Below are positions 17,003-26,193 of a DNA stretch of 64,000 nucleotides, one piece after another; position 1 is the first letter of the stretch, and each line of letters begins with the position of its first letter. The notes below the pieces were generated by a model. The model searched no databases, was not told where the DNA came from, and saw nothing but the letters and a program-made list of their open reading frames with translations. The stretch spans positions 1,488,001 to 1,552,000 of the forward strand of contig NZ_CP091285.1 of NCBI RefSeq assembly GCF_021650975.2, read 5' to 3'. Source of the stretch: Flavobacterium jumunjinense. Its GTDB lineage: Bacteria > Bacteroidota > Bacteroidia > Flavobacteriales > Flavobacteriaceae. A program made the position numbers and the translations under genes.

Positions 17003-17031
17003 AAAGAAAGTATTAATTTAACTCCTACCAA

Positions 17032-17991
17032 ATGATAAGATTATTAATTTTACTTTTTTTATTTTCTAATTTAAACTATTCTCAAACTGAAATGAAAATT
17101 CCACCATTTTTAAAAAAAGGCGACACTATTGCAATTGTTTGTACTGCTCGAAAATTTATGCCCGAAGAAGCAAAACCAGCTATTGATTTATTAGAATCTT
17201 GGGGATTAAAAACGAAGCTAGGTAGAACAATTGGATTAGATAGTTGTCAGTTTGGAGGAACTGATGCAGAACGAGCTGCAGATTTGCAAGAACAGATGGA
17301 TGATAAAAACATTAAAGCAATTTGGTGTGCGCGTGGAGGATATGGAACGGTTCGAATTATCGACTTGTTGGATTTTACAAAATTTAAGGAAAACCCAAAG
17401 TGGATTATGGGCTTTAGTGATGTTACTGTTTTGCATAGTCATTTAAATACTTTAGGAATTGCTTCTTTACACTCAATTATGCCTTTTACAGTGCCAAAAG
17501 CATCAGATACTGTTAAACGAACATTTTATGATGCATTATTTGGTAAAAAATTAGAATATGTAATTCCTTCTAAAGATTATAATTTAAAGGGGAAAGCTAA
17601 AGGGGAATTAGTTGGAGGAAATATATCTATTTTGTATAGTCTTCTAGGGTCTAAATCATCTATAGATACAAAGGGCAAAATTCTTTTCATTGAAGATTTG
17701 GATGAATATTTATATCACTTGGATAGAATGATGTATAACATAAAAAGAAATGGGTATTTTGAAAATGCAAAAGGAATCATTGTTGGAAGTATGTCAGACA
17801 TGCATGATAATGAAATTCCATTTGGACAAAATGGTGTTCAAATAATAGTAGCAATAGCAAAAGAGTACAATATACCAATTGCATTCGATTTTTGTGCAGG
17901 CCATCAGAAAGATAATAGAACACTTGTTTTAGGTAGTCAAGTTGAGTTAGAAGTAAATGATAATGAAGTAAAACTAATGTTTAAAAACTAA
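17032..17991 (+). CDS. LD-carboxypeptidase, peptidase family S66
   Basis: S66 enzymes remove the terminal D-Ala from murein tetrapeptides during peptidoglycan recycling. Catalytic signatures are Ser in 'MGFSDVTVLH', Glu in 'LFIEDLDEYLYHLDRMM' and His in 'FCAGHQKDNR', in the expected order, with 'CARGGYGTVRIIDLLDF' before the Ser. Residues 1-17 look like a signal peptide ending 'NYSQ', so it may act in the periplasm rather than in the cytosol as E. coli LdcA does. Length 319 is normal. A yraN-like gene follows after 30 bases. Confidence 0.92.
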   Translation: MIRLLILLFLFSNLNYSQTEMKIPPFLKKGDTIAIVCTARKFMPEEAKPAIDLLESWGLKTKLGRTIGLDSCQFGGTDAERAADLQEQMDDKNIKAIWCARGGYGTVRIIDLLDFTKFKENPKWIMGFSDVTVLHSHLNTLGIASLHSIMPFTVPKASDTVKRTFYDALFGKKLEYVIPSKDYNLKGKAKGELVGGNISILYSLLGSKSSIDTKGKILFIEDLDEYLYHLDRMMYNIKRNGYFENAKGIIVGSMSDMHDNEIPFGQNGVQIIVAIAKEYNIPIAFDFCAGHQKDNRTLVLGSQVELEVNDNEVKLMFKN

Positions 17992-18021
17992 TCATTTTAC
18001 TAATTACTATTCACTCGAAAA

Positions 18022-18381
18022 ATGGCAGAACACAACGATTTAGGTAGGATTGGAGAAGAAAAAGCTGTTGAATTTCTTTTGGAAAAAGGATATGATATCT
18101 TAGAAACCAATTGGGTTTTCGACAAGGCTGAAATTGATATTATCGCTCAAAAAGATAATTTTTTAGCTGTTGTTGAAGTTAAAACAAGATCAAGTTTAGA
18201 TTTTGGTTTGCCTCAGGATTTTGTTAAACCTAAGAAAATTCAATTATTATTAAAAGCTGTAAATGAATATGTTATTTCAAATGACTTAGATGTTGAAGTT
18301 CGTTTTGATATAATTGCTATTCATAATAAAAAAAATAAATTTAACATTGAGCACATAGAAGCGGCTTTTTATTATTTTTAG
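18022..18381 (+). CDS. YraN/UPF0102 family protein
   Basis: This 119-residue protein has the family's restriction-endonuclease-like core: 'GRIGEEKAVEFLLEKGYDIL', then 'AEIDIIA' and 'AVVEVKTRSS', giving the D...ExK pattern of PD-(D/E)XK nucleases. The biological role of the family is not settled; a DNA-processing role is likely. It probably shares a transcript with the LD-carboxypeptidase 30 bases upstream. Confidence 0.93.
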   Translation: MAEHNDLGRIGEEKAVEFLLEKGYDILETNWVFDKAEIDIIAQKDNFLAVVEVKTRSSLDFGLPQDFVKPKKIQLLLKAVNEYVISNDLDVEVRFDIIAIHNKKNKFNIEHIEAAFYYF

Positions 18382-18411
18382 TTATAAATATAACATTTTG
18401 TGTTTTTTTAT

Positions 18412-18419
18412 TACATTTG
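18412..18419 (+). promoter_or_regulatory. Candidate -7 element
   Basis: TACATTTG matches TAnnTTTG, 15 bases before the next start codon. A TTTTG 11 bases upstream is too close to be a standard -33 box. Confidence 0.4.
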
Positions 18420-18434
18420 TAAAAAACATACACA

Positions 18435-19100
18435 ATGAAAACTATTTCTTCTGTTGTAGAACAGTACATTAAATCGAAACCTTTTCTATTAAATTCTTTA
18501 TCTCAAGGAATTATAAATTTAACTTCTTTGGCAAGAGTAATGATGCCGTATTTAGAAAAAGAGTTAGGGAAAGATGTAAAACAAGGAGCGGTAGTTATGT
18601 CTTTAAAAAGACTTTCTGAAGAATTAGATTTTAAAATTAATCATAAAATATCTAGAGTTTTAAAAAACACTGGGGAAATTACAGTTCGTTCTTCTCTAAC
18701 CGATTATGCTTTTGTAATCTCTGAAACATTATTAGATAATCAAGCTAGATTATTATCTGAAATTAATAAAGAAGCAGACGTTTTCTACACATCATCAAGA
18801 GGTGTGAATGAATCTAATATTATCATTAGTACATCAATGTCTTATTTAGTTGCAGATTTATTAAAAATGGAGAAAATTACTCATAAAATCGAAAACTTAT
18901 CTTCAATTACGGTAAAGCTACCTCAAGAAAATATTTCGGTTCCGGGTGTTTATTATTATATTTTTCAAAGATTAGCTTGGGAAGGTATAATTATTCATGA
19001 AGTTATTTCAACTACAAATGAATTTACTATAATCGTAAGTGATAGTCAGATAGATATTGCATTTAAAGTAATCAAAGATTTGAAAAGCATACAAGACTAG
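18435..19100 (+). CDS. ACT-like domain protein of unknown function
   Basis: I do not recognise an experimentally known homologue. The 221-residue protein has an N-terminal helical part (about 1-85, 'GIINLTSLARVMMPYLEKEL', 'GAVVMSLKRLSEEL') that could be a winged-helix-like module. The C-terminal half contains two beta-alpha-beta-like stretches ('NLSSITVKLPQENISVPGVYYYIFQRLAWEGI', 'VISTTNEFTIIVSDSQIDIAFKVIKDL') resembling the paired ACT folds of aspartate-kinase regulatory domains. No kinase motif is present. A ligand-sensing regulatory role is possible but unproven. It has its own -7-like promoter and is followed by a short hairpin with a long T run. Confidence 0.75.
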   Translation: MKTISSVVEQYIKSKPFLLNSLSQGIINLTSLARVMMPYLEKELGKDVKQGAVVMSLKRLSEELDFKINHKISRVLKNTGEITVRSSLTDYAFVISETLLDNQARLLSEINKEADVFYTSSRGVNESNIIISTSMSYLVADLLKMEKITHKIENLSSITVKLPQENISVPGVYYYIFQRLAWEGIIIHEVISTTNEFTIIVSDSQIDIAFKVIKDLKSIQD

Positions 19101-19123
19101 TAAAAAAGGTCTTGTTTTTTTTT
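19091..19123 (+). terminator. Probable intrinsic terminator
   Basis: ACAAGAC (19091-19097) pairs with GTCTTGT (19109-19115), followed by a run of T. The left arm overlaps the end of the coding sequence. The stem is short, so strength is uncertain. Confidence 0.5.
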
Positions 19124-19204
19124 ACATCAAAAAAAGAAGTGTATTTTTACCAATCTATTATACTAAAAATAGAAAATTGAAGTTAAAGAAATAAAGCTTT
19201 TATC

Positions 19205-21814
19205 TTGAAGAACAATATATTAAAATATTCATACACTTTTGGCCTATTATTTTTTTTGATAGCATGTTCTGTTAAGAAAGATAAATTCGTCAATAGAAAT
19301 TTTCATGCAGTAACTACGGAGTATAATGTTCTGTATAATGGAAATATTGCGCTAGATGCTGGAAAGGCAGAGTTAGTTTTGACCTATAAAGATAATTTTT
19401 GGGAAACATTGCCTGTTGAAAGAATAGGCGATAAAGAGGAAGAGGTCCTTCCTGGTCAAGCTAAAAACCCTAATTTTGAGCGTGCAGAAGAAAAAGCAGT
19501 AAAAGCAATTCAGAAACATTCAATGAATATTGATGGTTCAGAAAGAAATCCGCAAATGGATGAAGCTTATTTACTCTTGGCAAAAGCTAGGTATTTCGAT
19601 AATAGATTCTTACCTTCATTAGAAGCTCTAAATTATATTCTTTATAAATACCCTAAGAGTGATAAGATCTATCATGCAAAAGTTTGGAGAGAAAAAGTAA
19701 ATATCCGACTTGAAAATGAAGAAACAGCGATAAAGAACCTAAAGAAGCTTTTAGAGAGTCAAAATATTGAAGGGCAAGATTTAGCAGATGCTAACGCTAT
19801 GTTGTCTCAAGCATATATGAATATTGGGGCAAATGATAGCGCAATTGCAACCATTAAAATTGCAAAAGAAGAAACACGCGATAAAGAAGAAAAAGCGAGA
19901 TATTCTTTTATTCTAGGTCAGTTATATGAATCTTTTGAATATAACGACAGTGCCTATGCTACTTTTCAAGAAGTTATAGATATGAATAGGAAATCTCCTA
20001 GAAGATATGTTATTCAAGCACATGCTAGACAAGCTTTACAGTTTGATTATAAAAATGGAGACACTTTAGTTTTTACTGAAAAATTCAATGAATTAATAGA
20101 AGATAGAGAAAATCGTAAATTTTTAGATGTCTTGTATCATCAAATGGGAGTTTTCTATGATAAACAAGAAATTGATAGTACTGCTAAGAAATATTATAAC
20201 AAATCGATAAAATCAACATCGCAAGATAAATACCTAGTAGCATCCAATTACAGAAATATGGGTGAAATTTATTTTAAAAATGCTGAATATAAAATTGCGG
20301 GTAAATATTATGATAGTACTTTACTTCGCTTAGACGATAGAACAAAAGAGTTTAGGAAAATCAAGAAGAAGAGAGATAATCTAGAAGATGTAATTAAATA
20401 TGAAGATATTGCTAGAGAGAATGATAGTATACTTTCTTTAGTCGCAATGTCAGAAAATGAAAGAAACGATTATTTTCAAAAGCATATTGATAAAATAAAA
20501 AAAGAAGATGAGTTAAAAGCAAAAAAAGAAGCAGAATTAGCCGAAATTGAAGCGATTAAACAAGCAAATAATGCTAACTCTTCTGCAACAAATCTTTCTA
20601 AATTAAATCAAAAAGGAAATTTGGCTTCATTCTCTCCAAATGGACTTCCTCCTTCTGCTGGAAATGACGAACAAAGTACATTCTATTTTTATAATCCTGT
20701 AACAGTAGCGTTTGGTAAAAAAGAATTTAAAAACAAATGGGGAAATAGAAAGCGTAAAGAAAACTGGAGGCTTTCAAGTAGTTCTTCGGATAATTTTTCA
20801 AACTCAACTAATAATACTGATGAGGGTAGTATTGATGAAGATTCTTTAAGTGTAGATATTTTTAAGCCAGAATATGAGATAGAATTCTATACATCTAAAT
20901 TGCCTACAGATAAAAAAGTTATTGATAGTATTCATAAAGATAGAAATTTTGCATATTATCAATTAGGAGTAATATATAAGGAGAAGTTTAAAGAATATGA
21001 ATTGGCAGCGTCCAGATTAGAAAGGTTGCTAAAGAATAATCCTGAAGAAAGATTAGTATTGCCTGCAAAATACAACTTATATAAAATTTATCAGATAATC
21101 AACCCAACTAAAGCAGAAGAGTATAAGAATCAAATTATAACGGAATATCCAACGAGTCGTTATGCTCAAATCATTCAGAATCCTTCAATGGCTTTTGAAG
21201 ATGAAACAAATCCTCAAGTTGTCTATAATAAGTTATATAAAAAATACGAACAAAATTTATTAAGAGAAGTCCTTGCAGAAGTAAACGAAAGAATAGATCA
21301 GTATTTTGGAGAAGAAACATTGCCGAAGTTTGAAATGTTAAAAGCGACTGTATTAGGAAGGTTAAATGGTATTGAAGATTATAAAAAATCACTCAATTAT
21401 ATTGCATTAACATATCCTGATATTGAAGAAGGAAAACAAGCTGAGCAATTGTTGCAAAGTGATATACCTAAATTAGAAGTGTTAGATTTTGGAACGAATG
21501 AACCAACTTCTTGGAAAGTGATTTTCCCTAAAAATGAAACGGATAAAGAGAGTGCTACTATATTAATTAATAAGATTAATATGTATTTAAAGGCAAGGAA
21601 TAATGATGATCTAAAAGTTTCTACAGATATTTATTCGTTAGACCAAGATTTTATTGTAATTCACGGATTAATTACAGAAGAAGTGGCAAAAGCAACATTG
21701 AGTGTGTTGGAGGAATATAAAGATTATAAGATAAAAGACAAATCATATATTATTGCTTCAGAAGATTATAGGATAATTCAAATAAAGAAGAAATTTGAAG
21801 AAAGGATAAAGTAA
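19205..21814 (+). CDS. sprE: SprE/PorW-type gliding motility and type IX secretion lipoprotein
   Basis: SprE is needed for type IX secretion and gliding in Flavobacteriaceae. The N-terminus is a lipoprotein signal with lipobox 'LLFFLIACSVKK'; Cys20 would be lipidated. Next comes the family's 'NRNFHAVTTEYNVLYNGNIALDAG' block, then TPR-like helical repeats (about 115-400), an Asn/Ser-rich low-complexity stretch near 450-545, and more repeats. Length 869 is usual. The start is TTG at 19205, the only start giving the lipoprotein signal. It serves the secretion of proteins with C-terminal sorting signals, such as the peptidase at 40277. A bactofilin gene follows after 30 bases. Confidence 0.88.
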   Translation: MKNNILKYSYTFGLLFFLIACSVKKDKFVNRNFHAVTTEYNVLYNGNIALDAGKAELVLTYKDNFWETLPVERIGDKEEEVLPGQAKNPNFERAEEKAVKAIQKHSMNIDGSERNPQMDEAYLLLAKARYFDNRFLPSLEALNYILYKYPKSDKIYHAKVWREKVNIRLENEETAIKNLKKLLESQNIEGQDLADANAMLSQAYMNIGANDSAIATIKIAKEETRDKEEKARYSFILGQLYESFEYNDSAYATFQEVIDMNRKSPRRYVIQAHARQALQFDYKNGDTLVFTEKFNELIEDRENRKFLDVLYHQMGVFYDKQEIDSTAKKYYNKSIKSTSQDKYLVASNYRNMGEIYFKNAEYKIAGKYYDSTLLRLDDRTKEFRKIKKKRDNLEDVIKYEDIARENDSILSLVAMSENERNDYFQKHIDKIKKEDELKAKKEAELAEIEAIKQANNANSSATNLSKLNQKGNLASFSPNGLPPSAGNDEQSTFYFYNPVTVAFGKKEFKNKWGNRKRKENWRLSSSSSDNFSNSTNNTDEGSIDEDSLSVDIFKPEYEIEFYTSKLPTDKKVIDSIHKDRNFAYYQLGVIYKEKFKEYELAASRLERLLKNNPEERLVLPAKYNLYKIYQIINPTKAEEYKNQIITEYPTSRYAQIIQNPSMAFEDETNPQVVYNKLYKKYEQNLLREVLAEVNERIDQYFGEETLPKFEMLKATVLGRLNGIEDYKKSLNYIALTYPDIEEGKQAEQLLQSDIPKLEVLDFGTNEPTSWKVIFPKNETDKESATILINKINMYLKARNNDDLKVSTDIYSLDQDFIVIHGLITEEVAKATLSVLEEYKDYKIKDKSYIIASEDYRIIQIKKKFEERIK

Positions 21815-21844
21815 AAACATAAAACCCCAAAAATATATTAAGAC

Positions 21845-22228
21845 ATGTTCGATAAAACTAAGCAAAAAGAAACACCACTCGGAAAAACCAATAGAATTGT
21901 TCAGGGTACAATAATAAAAGGAGATATTGAATCTAAAGACGATTTCAGGTTAGACGGAGTTTTAATAGGGAATTATAGTTCGCCTGGAAAATTAGTAATT
22001 GGTCCATCTGGTGAAGTACAAGGAAATATTAAGTGTAAGAATGTCGATATTGAAGGGAAGTACTTAGGAAAGTTAGAAGTTGACGAGTTGTTGACGATTA
22101 AGTCGACTGCTAATATTCAAGGTGATGTAGTAATTGGAAAATTATCAGTTGAACCTGGAGCTGTTTTTGAAGCTACATGCGCTATGAAGTCTAAAGGAAA
22201 AGAAATTGAAAAGCCACAAAAAGTATAA
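21845..22228 (+). CDS. Bactofilin (polymer-forming cytoskeletal protein)
   Basis: Bactofilins assemble into nucleotide-free filaments that place cell-wall enzymes or appendages. The 127-residue protein has the beta-helix core of short repeats: 'NRIVQGTIIKGDIESKDDFRLDG', 'GKLVIGPSGEVQGNIKCKNVDIEGKYLGKLEVDELLTIKSTANIQGDVVIGKLSVEPGAVFEATCAM'-type periodicity, flanked by charged tails. Its position 30 bases after sprE suggests a shared transcript and a possible role in organising the gliding/secretion machinery, which is inference. A strong terminator follows 18 bases after the stop. Confidence 0.95.
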   Translation: MFDKTKQKETPLGKTNRIVQGTIIKGDIESKDDFRLDGVLIGNYSSPGKLVIGPSGEVQGNIKCKNVDIEGKYLGKLEVDELLTIKSTANIQGDVVIGKLSVEPGAVFEATCAMKSKGKEIEKPQKV

Positions 22229-22246
22229 ATTTTTTATAACTATGCT

Positions 22247-22270
22247 AAAGCCTGTATTTGTACAGGCTTT
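22247..22270 (+). terminator. Intrinsic terminator after bactofilin
   Basis: AAAGCCTGTA (22247-22256) and TACAGGCTTT (22261-22270) form a perfect 10-bp stem with a TTTG loop, followed by a T-rich stretch. Confidence 0.85.
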
Positions 22271-22297
22271 TGTTGTTTTATGACTCTTTTCTTCATT

Positions 22298-22331
22298 TAA
22301 ATAGAACTATTATTTAGAATAGTTCTATTTA
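22298..22331. promoter_or_regulatory. 13-bp perfect inverted repeat upstream of TonB receptor
   Basis: TAAATAGAACTAT (22298-22310) is repeated inverted as ATAGTTCTATTTA (22319-22331) across 8 bases. It is separate from the terminator just before it and has no T run after it, so an operator or DNA-level site is more likely. Confidence 0.45.
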
Positions 22332-22412
22332 TAATTATTTCACAATTTTTTGTAATTATTATTAAAAATTCACAAAAAAGGGAATAAAATTAAATTATTC
22401 GTGTTTTAGGAT

Positions 22413-22453
22413 TTTTTTTTGTTAAAAAAACAACACGTTTTTAACAAAAAAAA
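22413..22453 (+). promoter_or_regulatory. 16-bp perfect inverted repeat (T8/A8-flanked) upstream of TonB receptor
   Basis: TTTTTTTTGTTAAAAA (22413-22428) pairs with TTTTTAACAAAAAAAA (22438-22453) around a 9-base loop. It lies about 120 bases before the receptor start, within the gene-free stretch 22229-22574. The rest of that stretch is AT-rich sequence with no convincing ORF. Confidence 0.45.
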
Positions 22454-22574
22454 TACATTCTAAAATCATAATTAAACGTTAAAAGTTCATGATTAAACTG
22501 TTCGTAATTAGGTACTATTTGTTTAATACGTTTTTTTTATAAAACCTTTGCACTTTAATACAAAGTACAATTTT

Positions 22575-25418
22575 ATGAAGAAGAATTTTTTTTACTTATT
22601 AATGGTATTATCCGTTATGAGTGTGTTTCAAGCAAATGCACAAAGTAAATTTAAAGGTATTGTTAAGGATAATCAAGAAAGACTTAGTCTTTATGGTGCT
22701 ACTGTAAGAGTATTATCCCCAGGTAGTAATTTAGAGGAAAAAATTACTGTAGATTTTGATGGAACTTTTAAAATTAGTTCGGTTAAAGCGTTTGGAACAA
22801 TAGAAATTTCTATGAATGGTTATCTAACCAAAGAAATTCCTTTTTACAAAACTAAAGATGACACTGTTGATTTAGGGACTATCTATTTAGAAGAAAACTT
22901 AGTAGTTGAGCGAGATGTTGTGGTAACAACTTCTAGTATTGACGTTATTAAGGATAGAAAGACTCCAATTTCTTCTTCTACAATGAGAAATTATGAAATG
23001 CGTGAAAAAGTTTCTAATAAAGACTTTATTGAGTTAACGAATCAAATGCCAGGTGTTTATACATCTAAAGTAGGTGGTGGTTATGGAGATACGAGAATCA
23101 ATGTAAGAGGGTTTGAGCAAAACAATATTTCACCAATGATTGATGGTATTCCTGTGTATGATTTAGAGGCAGGTATTGTTGATTGGGCAAATATTGCTTC
23201 AATGAATGATATCGCAACTTCTATTCAGTTACAAAGAGGATTAGGAGCGTCTAAGCTTGTAAATTCATCTGTAGCAGGAACTATGAATATGATTTTAAGA
23301 AATGCGAATCACGATAAAGGTGGTTTTCTTTATAATTCAGTAGGTAATGATGGTTATAAAAAATTTGCAGGTTCTTATTCAACTGGATTGTTGAAAAGTG
23401 GATTCTCTGCGAATATGTTGTTAAGTGCTACTTCTGGTGATGGATATGTTAATTCTACTAATTTTGAAGCGTATTCTTATTATTTAGCCTTAGGATATAC
23501 AAAAGGAAAGAGTGATTTTCAGTTTAAGGTTTTTGGTTCGCCACAAACACATAGTCAAAGAGTTTCTGATATTAGATTATCCGATTATATTGCAAGAGGT
23601 AATGGTGTAGACGAGCCTGGTTATAAGTATAATCGTGACTGGGGATATTTAGATAATAAAGAATATGCTACTAAGGTAAATTTTGGACATAAGCCATTAG
23701 GAATTTTTCAATGGGATTTAAATTTCACAGATAAAACACAGTTATCTACAAAATTTTATGGATCTAAAGGAACTAGTGGAAGTACAAATTTCTCTGGTGT
23801 AATTGATGGAGATGCAGCATTGACTTGGCCAGATCTTAATGGCCAGATTGACTTAGAATTTATTAGAAACTTTAATTCAGGTAATCTTGCTGTTTGGACT
23901 AGTCCTACTACTGGTAATGCTTTTACTTATCAAAGAACTCCTAATTATAATGGGCAGTATATTAATTCAGATTTCACAGGAACTTCTAATACTACTGGTA
24001 TTTCGTTAGTTTCAGAAGTTACTAATCAAACTTTCTACGGAGGAATTGTGAATTTAAAAACAGAATTGGCTAAGAATTTAGTGCTTAGTTATGGTCTTGA
24101 TGCAAGAAATACAGTCTATAATAAAACAAGAATCGTAAACGATTTATTTGGTGCGGATGGTTATGATCCAGACTTTGCAACTACGCCAAGTTATTCTCTT
24201 AATACAAATAATACGGCTTTACCAGAAGCAATGTTCGATTTTACAAAGAAAAATTTGGGTGCGACTCCTGTAGATTATAAATATGACGCTAAAATTGCTT
24301 ATTTAGGTTCTTATGCGCAAATTGAATATGATATTTGGAAATTAAATTTATTAGCACAAGGAGGTTTTAATAGACAATTTATTCAAAGAGTTAATTACTC
24401 TTTGGGTGATTATGCTGAGTCGACTCCTGGTTCTGGAGTTTATGATATTGATAATAATACGAGTGAGTCAACTAACGAGTTGCCTATTGATGGTTATAAC
24501 GCTAAGTTTGGTGTGAATTATAATATTACAAATAAACATAACTTCTGGGCTAATGCTGGTTTTGTTTCAAGAGCACCTGTATTCGTAACTGTTTATAGTG
24601 GATTAAATAATGATATCAATCCAAATTATAAAAATGAAAAATTCCAATCTATAGAGGTAGGATATGGATTTAGATCTAAGCATATAAGTTTGAACTTAAG
24701 TGCATACTCATCAACTCATGATGATGCAGAAACTCCATATTATACTCCAGAATTAGGTAACTTTGGTACTACTTCAGGAATAAATAGAATTAATAAAGGT
24801 GTTGAATTAGCAATAACTGCTGCTCCGATAAGAAAATTAATTTTCAATGGTACTTTATCTTTAGGGGAATGGACATATAGTTCAAATGCAATTTTTCAAG
24901 ATTTAAGACCAACAACAGGTGGTGGTTTGTCAGATCCATCTGAACTTTTAATTAAAGATCAAAAAATTGGTGGTGCTCCACAATTAATGGCTTCTATTGG
25001 TGCAAATTATGAATTATTTAATAACTTTATTTTTGGTTCAAATCTTAAATATTCAGATAAAATGTATTCTTCGCCAGCTTTAGAGAGATATGATCCAGTT
25101 TTTTACGGAGATGTTTTCGCTTTTAAAGACCCTGTAAGATTACCTTCATTCGCAGTTGTTGATGCATTCGCTTCTTATAGATTTAAAATAAATGTTAATG
25201 ATGCTATCGATTTACGTTTAAATATTGATAATTTCTTTAATAAGAAATATATTTCTGAGTCTAATACAAGTTACCAACTGGATAGTGTAGATCCTACAAG
25301 TGGTACAGGTTCTACTTTTAGAAATAATGGTAATGTTTATAACGGTGTTGCGGCAGGTAACAATGCATTCTTTGGTTTAGGAAGAACTTGGAACTTTACA
25401 GTAAGATACGAATTCTAA
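22575..25418 (+). CDS. TonB-dependent outer-membrane receptor
   Basis: TonB-dependent receptors import siderophores, vitamins or other ligands using inner-membrane energy. The start at 22575 gives a signal peptide ending 'FQANAQ'; an upstream in-frame ATG at 22548 would add nine residues and spoil it. Residues about 22-105 are a carboxypeptidase-regulatory-like domain. The plug follows ('VYTSKVGGGYGDTRINVRGFEQNNISPMIDGIPV'-type motif, 'SIQLQRGLGASKL'), then a 22-strand barrel ending 'GRTWNFTVRYEF' with the terminal aromatic residue expected for barrel insertion. Length is 947 residues. Ligand unknown; metal-siderophore uptake is plausible. The long structured leader suggests regulation. Confidence 0.93.
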   Translation: MKKNFFYLLMVLSVMSVFQANAQSKFKGIVKDNQERLSLYGATVRVLSPGSNLEEKITVDFDGTFKISSVKAFGTIEISMNGYLTKEIPFYKTKDDTVDLGTIYLEENLVVERDVVVTTSSIDVIKDRKTPISSSTMRNYEMREKVSNKDFIELTNQMPGVYTSKVGGGYGDTRINVRGFEQNNISPMIDGIPVYDLEAGIVDWANIASMNDIATSIQLQRGLGASKLVNSSVAGTMNMILRNANHDKGGFLYNSVGNDGYKKFAGSYSTGLLKSGFSANMLLSATSGDGYVNSTNFEAYSYYLALGYTKGKSDFQFKVFGSPQTHSQRVSDIRLSDYIARGNGVDEPGYKYNRDWGYLDNKEYATKVNFGHKPLGIFQWDLNFTDKTQLSTKFYGSKGTSGSTNFSGVIDGDAALTWPDLNGQIDLEFIRNFNSGNLAVWTSPTTGNAFTYQRTPNYNGQYINSDFTGTSNTTGISLVSEVTNQTFYGGIVNLKTELAKNLVLSYGLDARNTVYNKTRIVNDLFGADGYDPDFATTPSYSLNTNNTALPEAMFDFTKKNLGATPVDYKYDAKIAYLGSYAQIEYDIWKLNLLAQGGFNRQFIQRVNYSLGDYAESTPGSGVYDIDNNTSESTNELPIDGYNAKFGVNYNITNKHNFWANAGFVSRAPVFVTVYSGLNNDINPNYKNEKFQSIEVGYGFRSKHISLNLSAYSSTHDDAETPYYTPELGNFGTTSGINRINKGVELAITAAPIRKLIFNGTLSLGEWTYSSNAIFQDLRPTTGGGLSDPSELLIKDQKIGGAPQLMASIGANYELFNNFIFGSNLKYSDKMYSSPALERYDPVFYGDVFAFKDPVRLPSFAVVDAFASYRFKINVNDAIDLRLNIDNFFNKKYISESNTSYQLDSVDPTSGTGSTFRNNGNVYNGVAAGNNAFFGLGRTWNFTVRYEF

Positions 25419-25437
25419 TCATTTAGAATTATAGTTT

Positions 25438-25470
25438 AAAAAAGGAGTTGCTTTTGCAGCTCCTTTTTTT
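25438..25470 (+). terminator. Intrinsic terminator after TonB receptor
   Basis: AAAAAAGGAGTTGC pairs with GCAGCTCCTTTTTT (one G-U wobble) around a short loop, ending in eight T. Confidence 0.85.
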
Positions 25471-25497
25471 TATATTTACGTTTTATTTTAAGAGAGA

Positions 25498-25707
25498 ATG
25501 AATAACAAACCTAATAAATGGTTATCGCTTATAACAATCCCATTTCAAATGGGATTTATTATATTCATAGCTAATAGATTAGGTTGTTGTATTGACGAGA
25601 AGTATCAAACAGATGTATATGGTAAAATAATTACATTATTAGGTGTTTTTATAGCAATGTATCAAGTGATTCAGCAGGTTAATTTTATAAACAGAAACGA
25701 TAAATAA
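25498..25707 (+). CDS. AtpZ/AtpI-family small membrane protein
   Basis: AtpZ/AtpI proteins assist assembly of the c-ring or supply magnesium to the ATP synthase. The 69-residue protein has two predicted membrane helices ('LITIPFQMGFIIFIANRLG' and 'IITLLGVFIAMYQVIQQV') with a short charged loop, as in AtpZ. It begins the atp operon region, 1 base before the next gene. Family assignment rests on size, topology and position. Confidence 0.8.
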   Translation: MNNKPNKWLSLITIPFQMGFIIFIANRLGCCIDEKYQTDVYGKIITLLGVFIAMYQVIQQVNFINRNDK

Positions 25708-25708
25708 G

Positions 25709-26095
25709 GTGAGAGATAATATATATGTAAGGTTTTTGTTTTTATGTGTTTTAATCTTATTGGTAAACCTTGGTGTGGTTTATGGCTTAGGACTTAATGT
25801 AAGAATGGAAATGGAAAATGTTCAAATGTTTAAGATGATGATTTTTTTTCTTTTAAGCAGTGCTTTGATGTTGATTGCACATGTTTATATAGATAAAGAT
25901 AAAAAAGAGATTTTAGGCTATGTGTTTTTGGCGACATTAACAATTAAGATGATTGTTTCTTATGTTTTTCTTTCATTAGTAAAAGGAGCAGAGGTTTTAA
26001 AAGAATTAGAGAAAATTTGTTTTTTCGTTCTTTTCATTGAATTTTTATTTGTAGATGTCTTTTTTACAGTAAAATTATTAAATAAAAACGATTAG
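25709..26095 (+). CDS. Four-helix membrane protein of atp operon (DUF6168-like)
   Basis: This 128-residue protein starts at GTG and has about four membrane helices ('FLFLCVLILLVNLGVVYGLG', 'MMIFFLLSSALMLIAHVYI', 'YVFLATLTIKMIVSYVFLSL', 'ICFFVLFIEFLFVDVFFTVKLL'). It is located between the AtpZ-like gene and atpB, where E. coli has atpI. Flavobacteria carry a conserved unnamed protein of this type here. A role in ATP synthase assembly is inferred only from position. Confidence 0.8.
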   Translation: MRDNIYVRFLFLCVLILLVNLGVVYGLGLNVRMEMENVQMFKMMIFFLLSSALMLIAHVYIDKDKKEILGYVFLATLTIKMIVSYVFLSLVKGAEVLKELEKICFFVLFIEFLFVDVFFTVKLLNKND

Positions 26096-26162
26096 AAATT
26101 AAAAAAAATAACAGGTTGTAAAAAAAAGTCCAGATTAAATAACGCGATGTTAATTAATATTG

Positions 26163-26170
26163 TACTTTTG
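26163..26170 (+). promoter_or_regulatory. Candidate -7 element for atpB
   Basis: TACTTTTG matches TAnnTTTG and lies 24 bases before the atpB start. This would give atpB-G a promoter independent of the small genes upstream. Confidence 0.45.
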
Positions 26171-26193
26171 CAAAAATTTTAACGACCGTAAAA

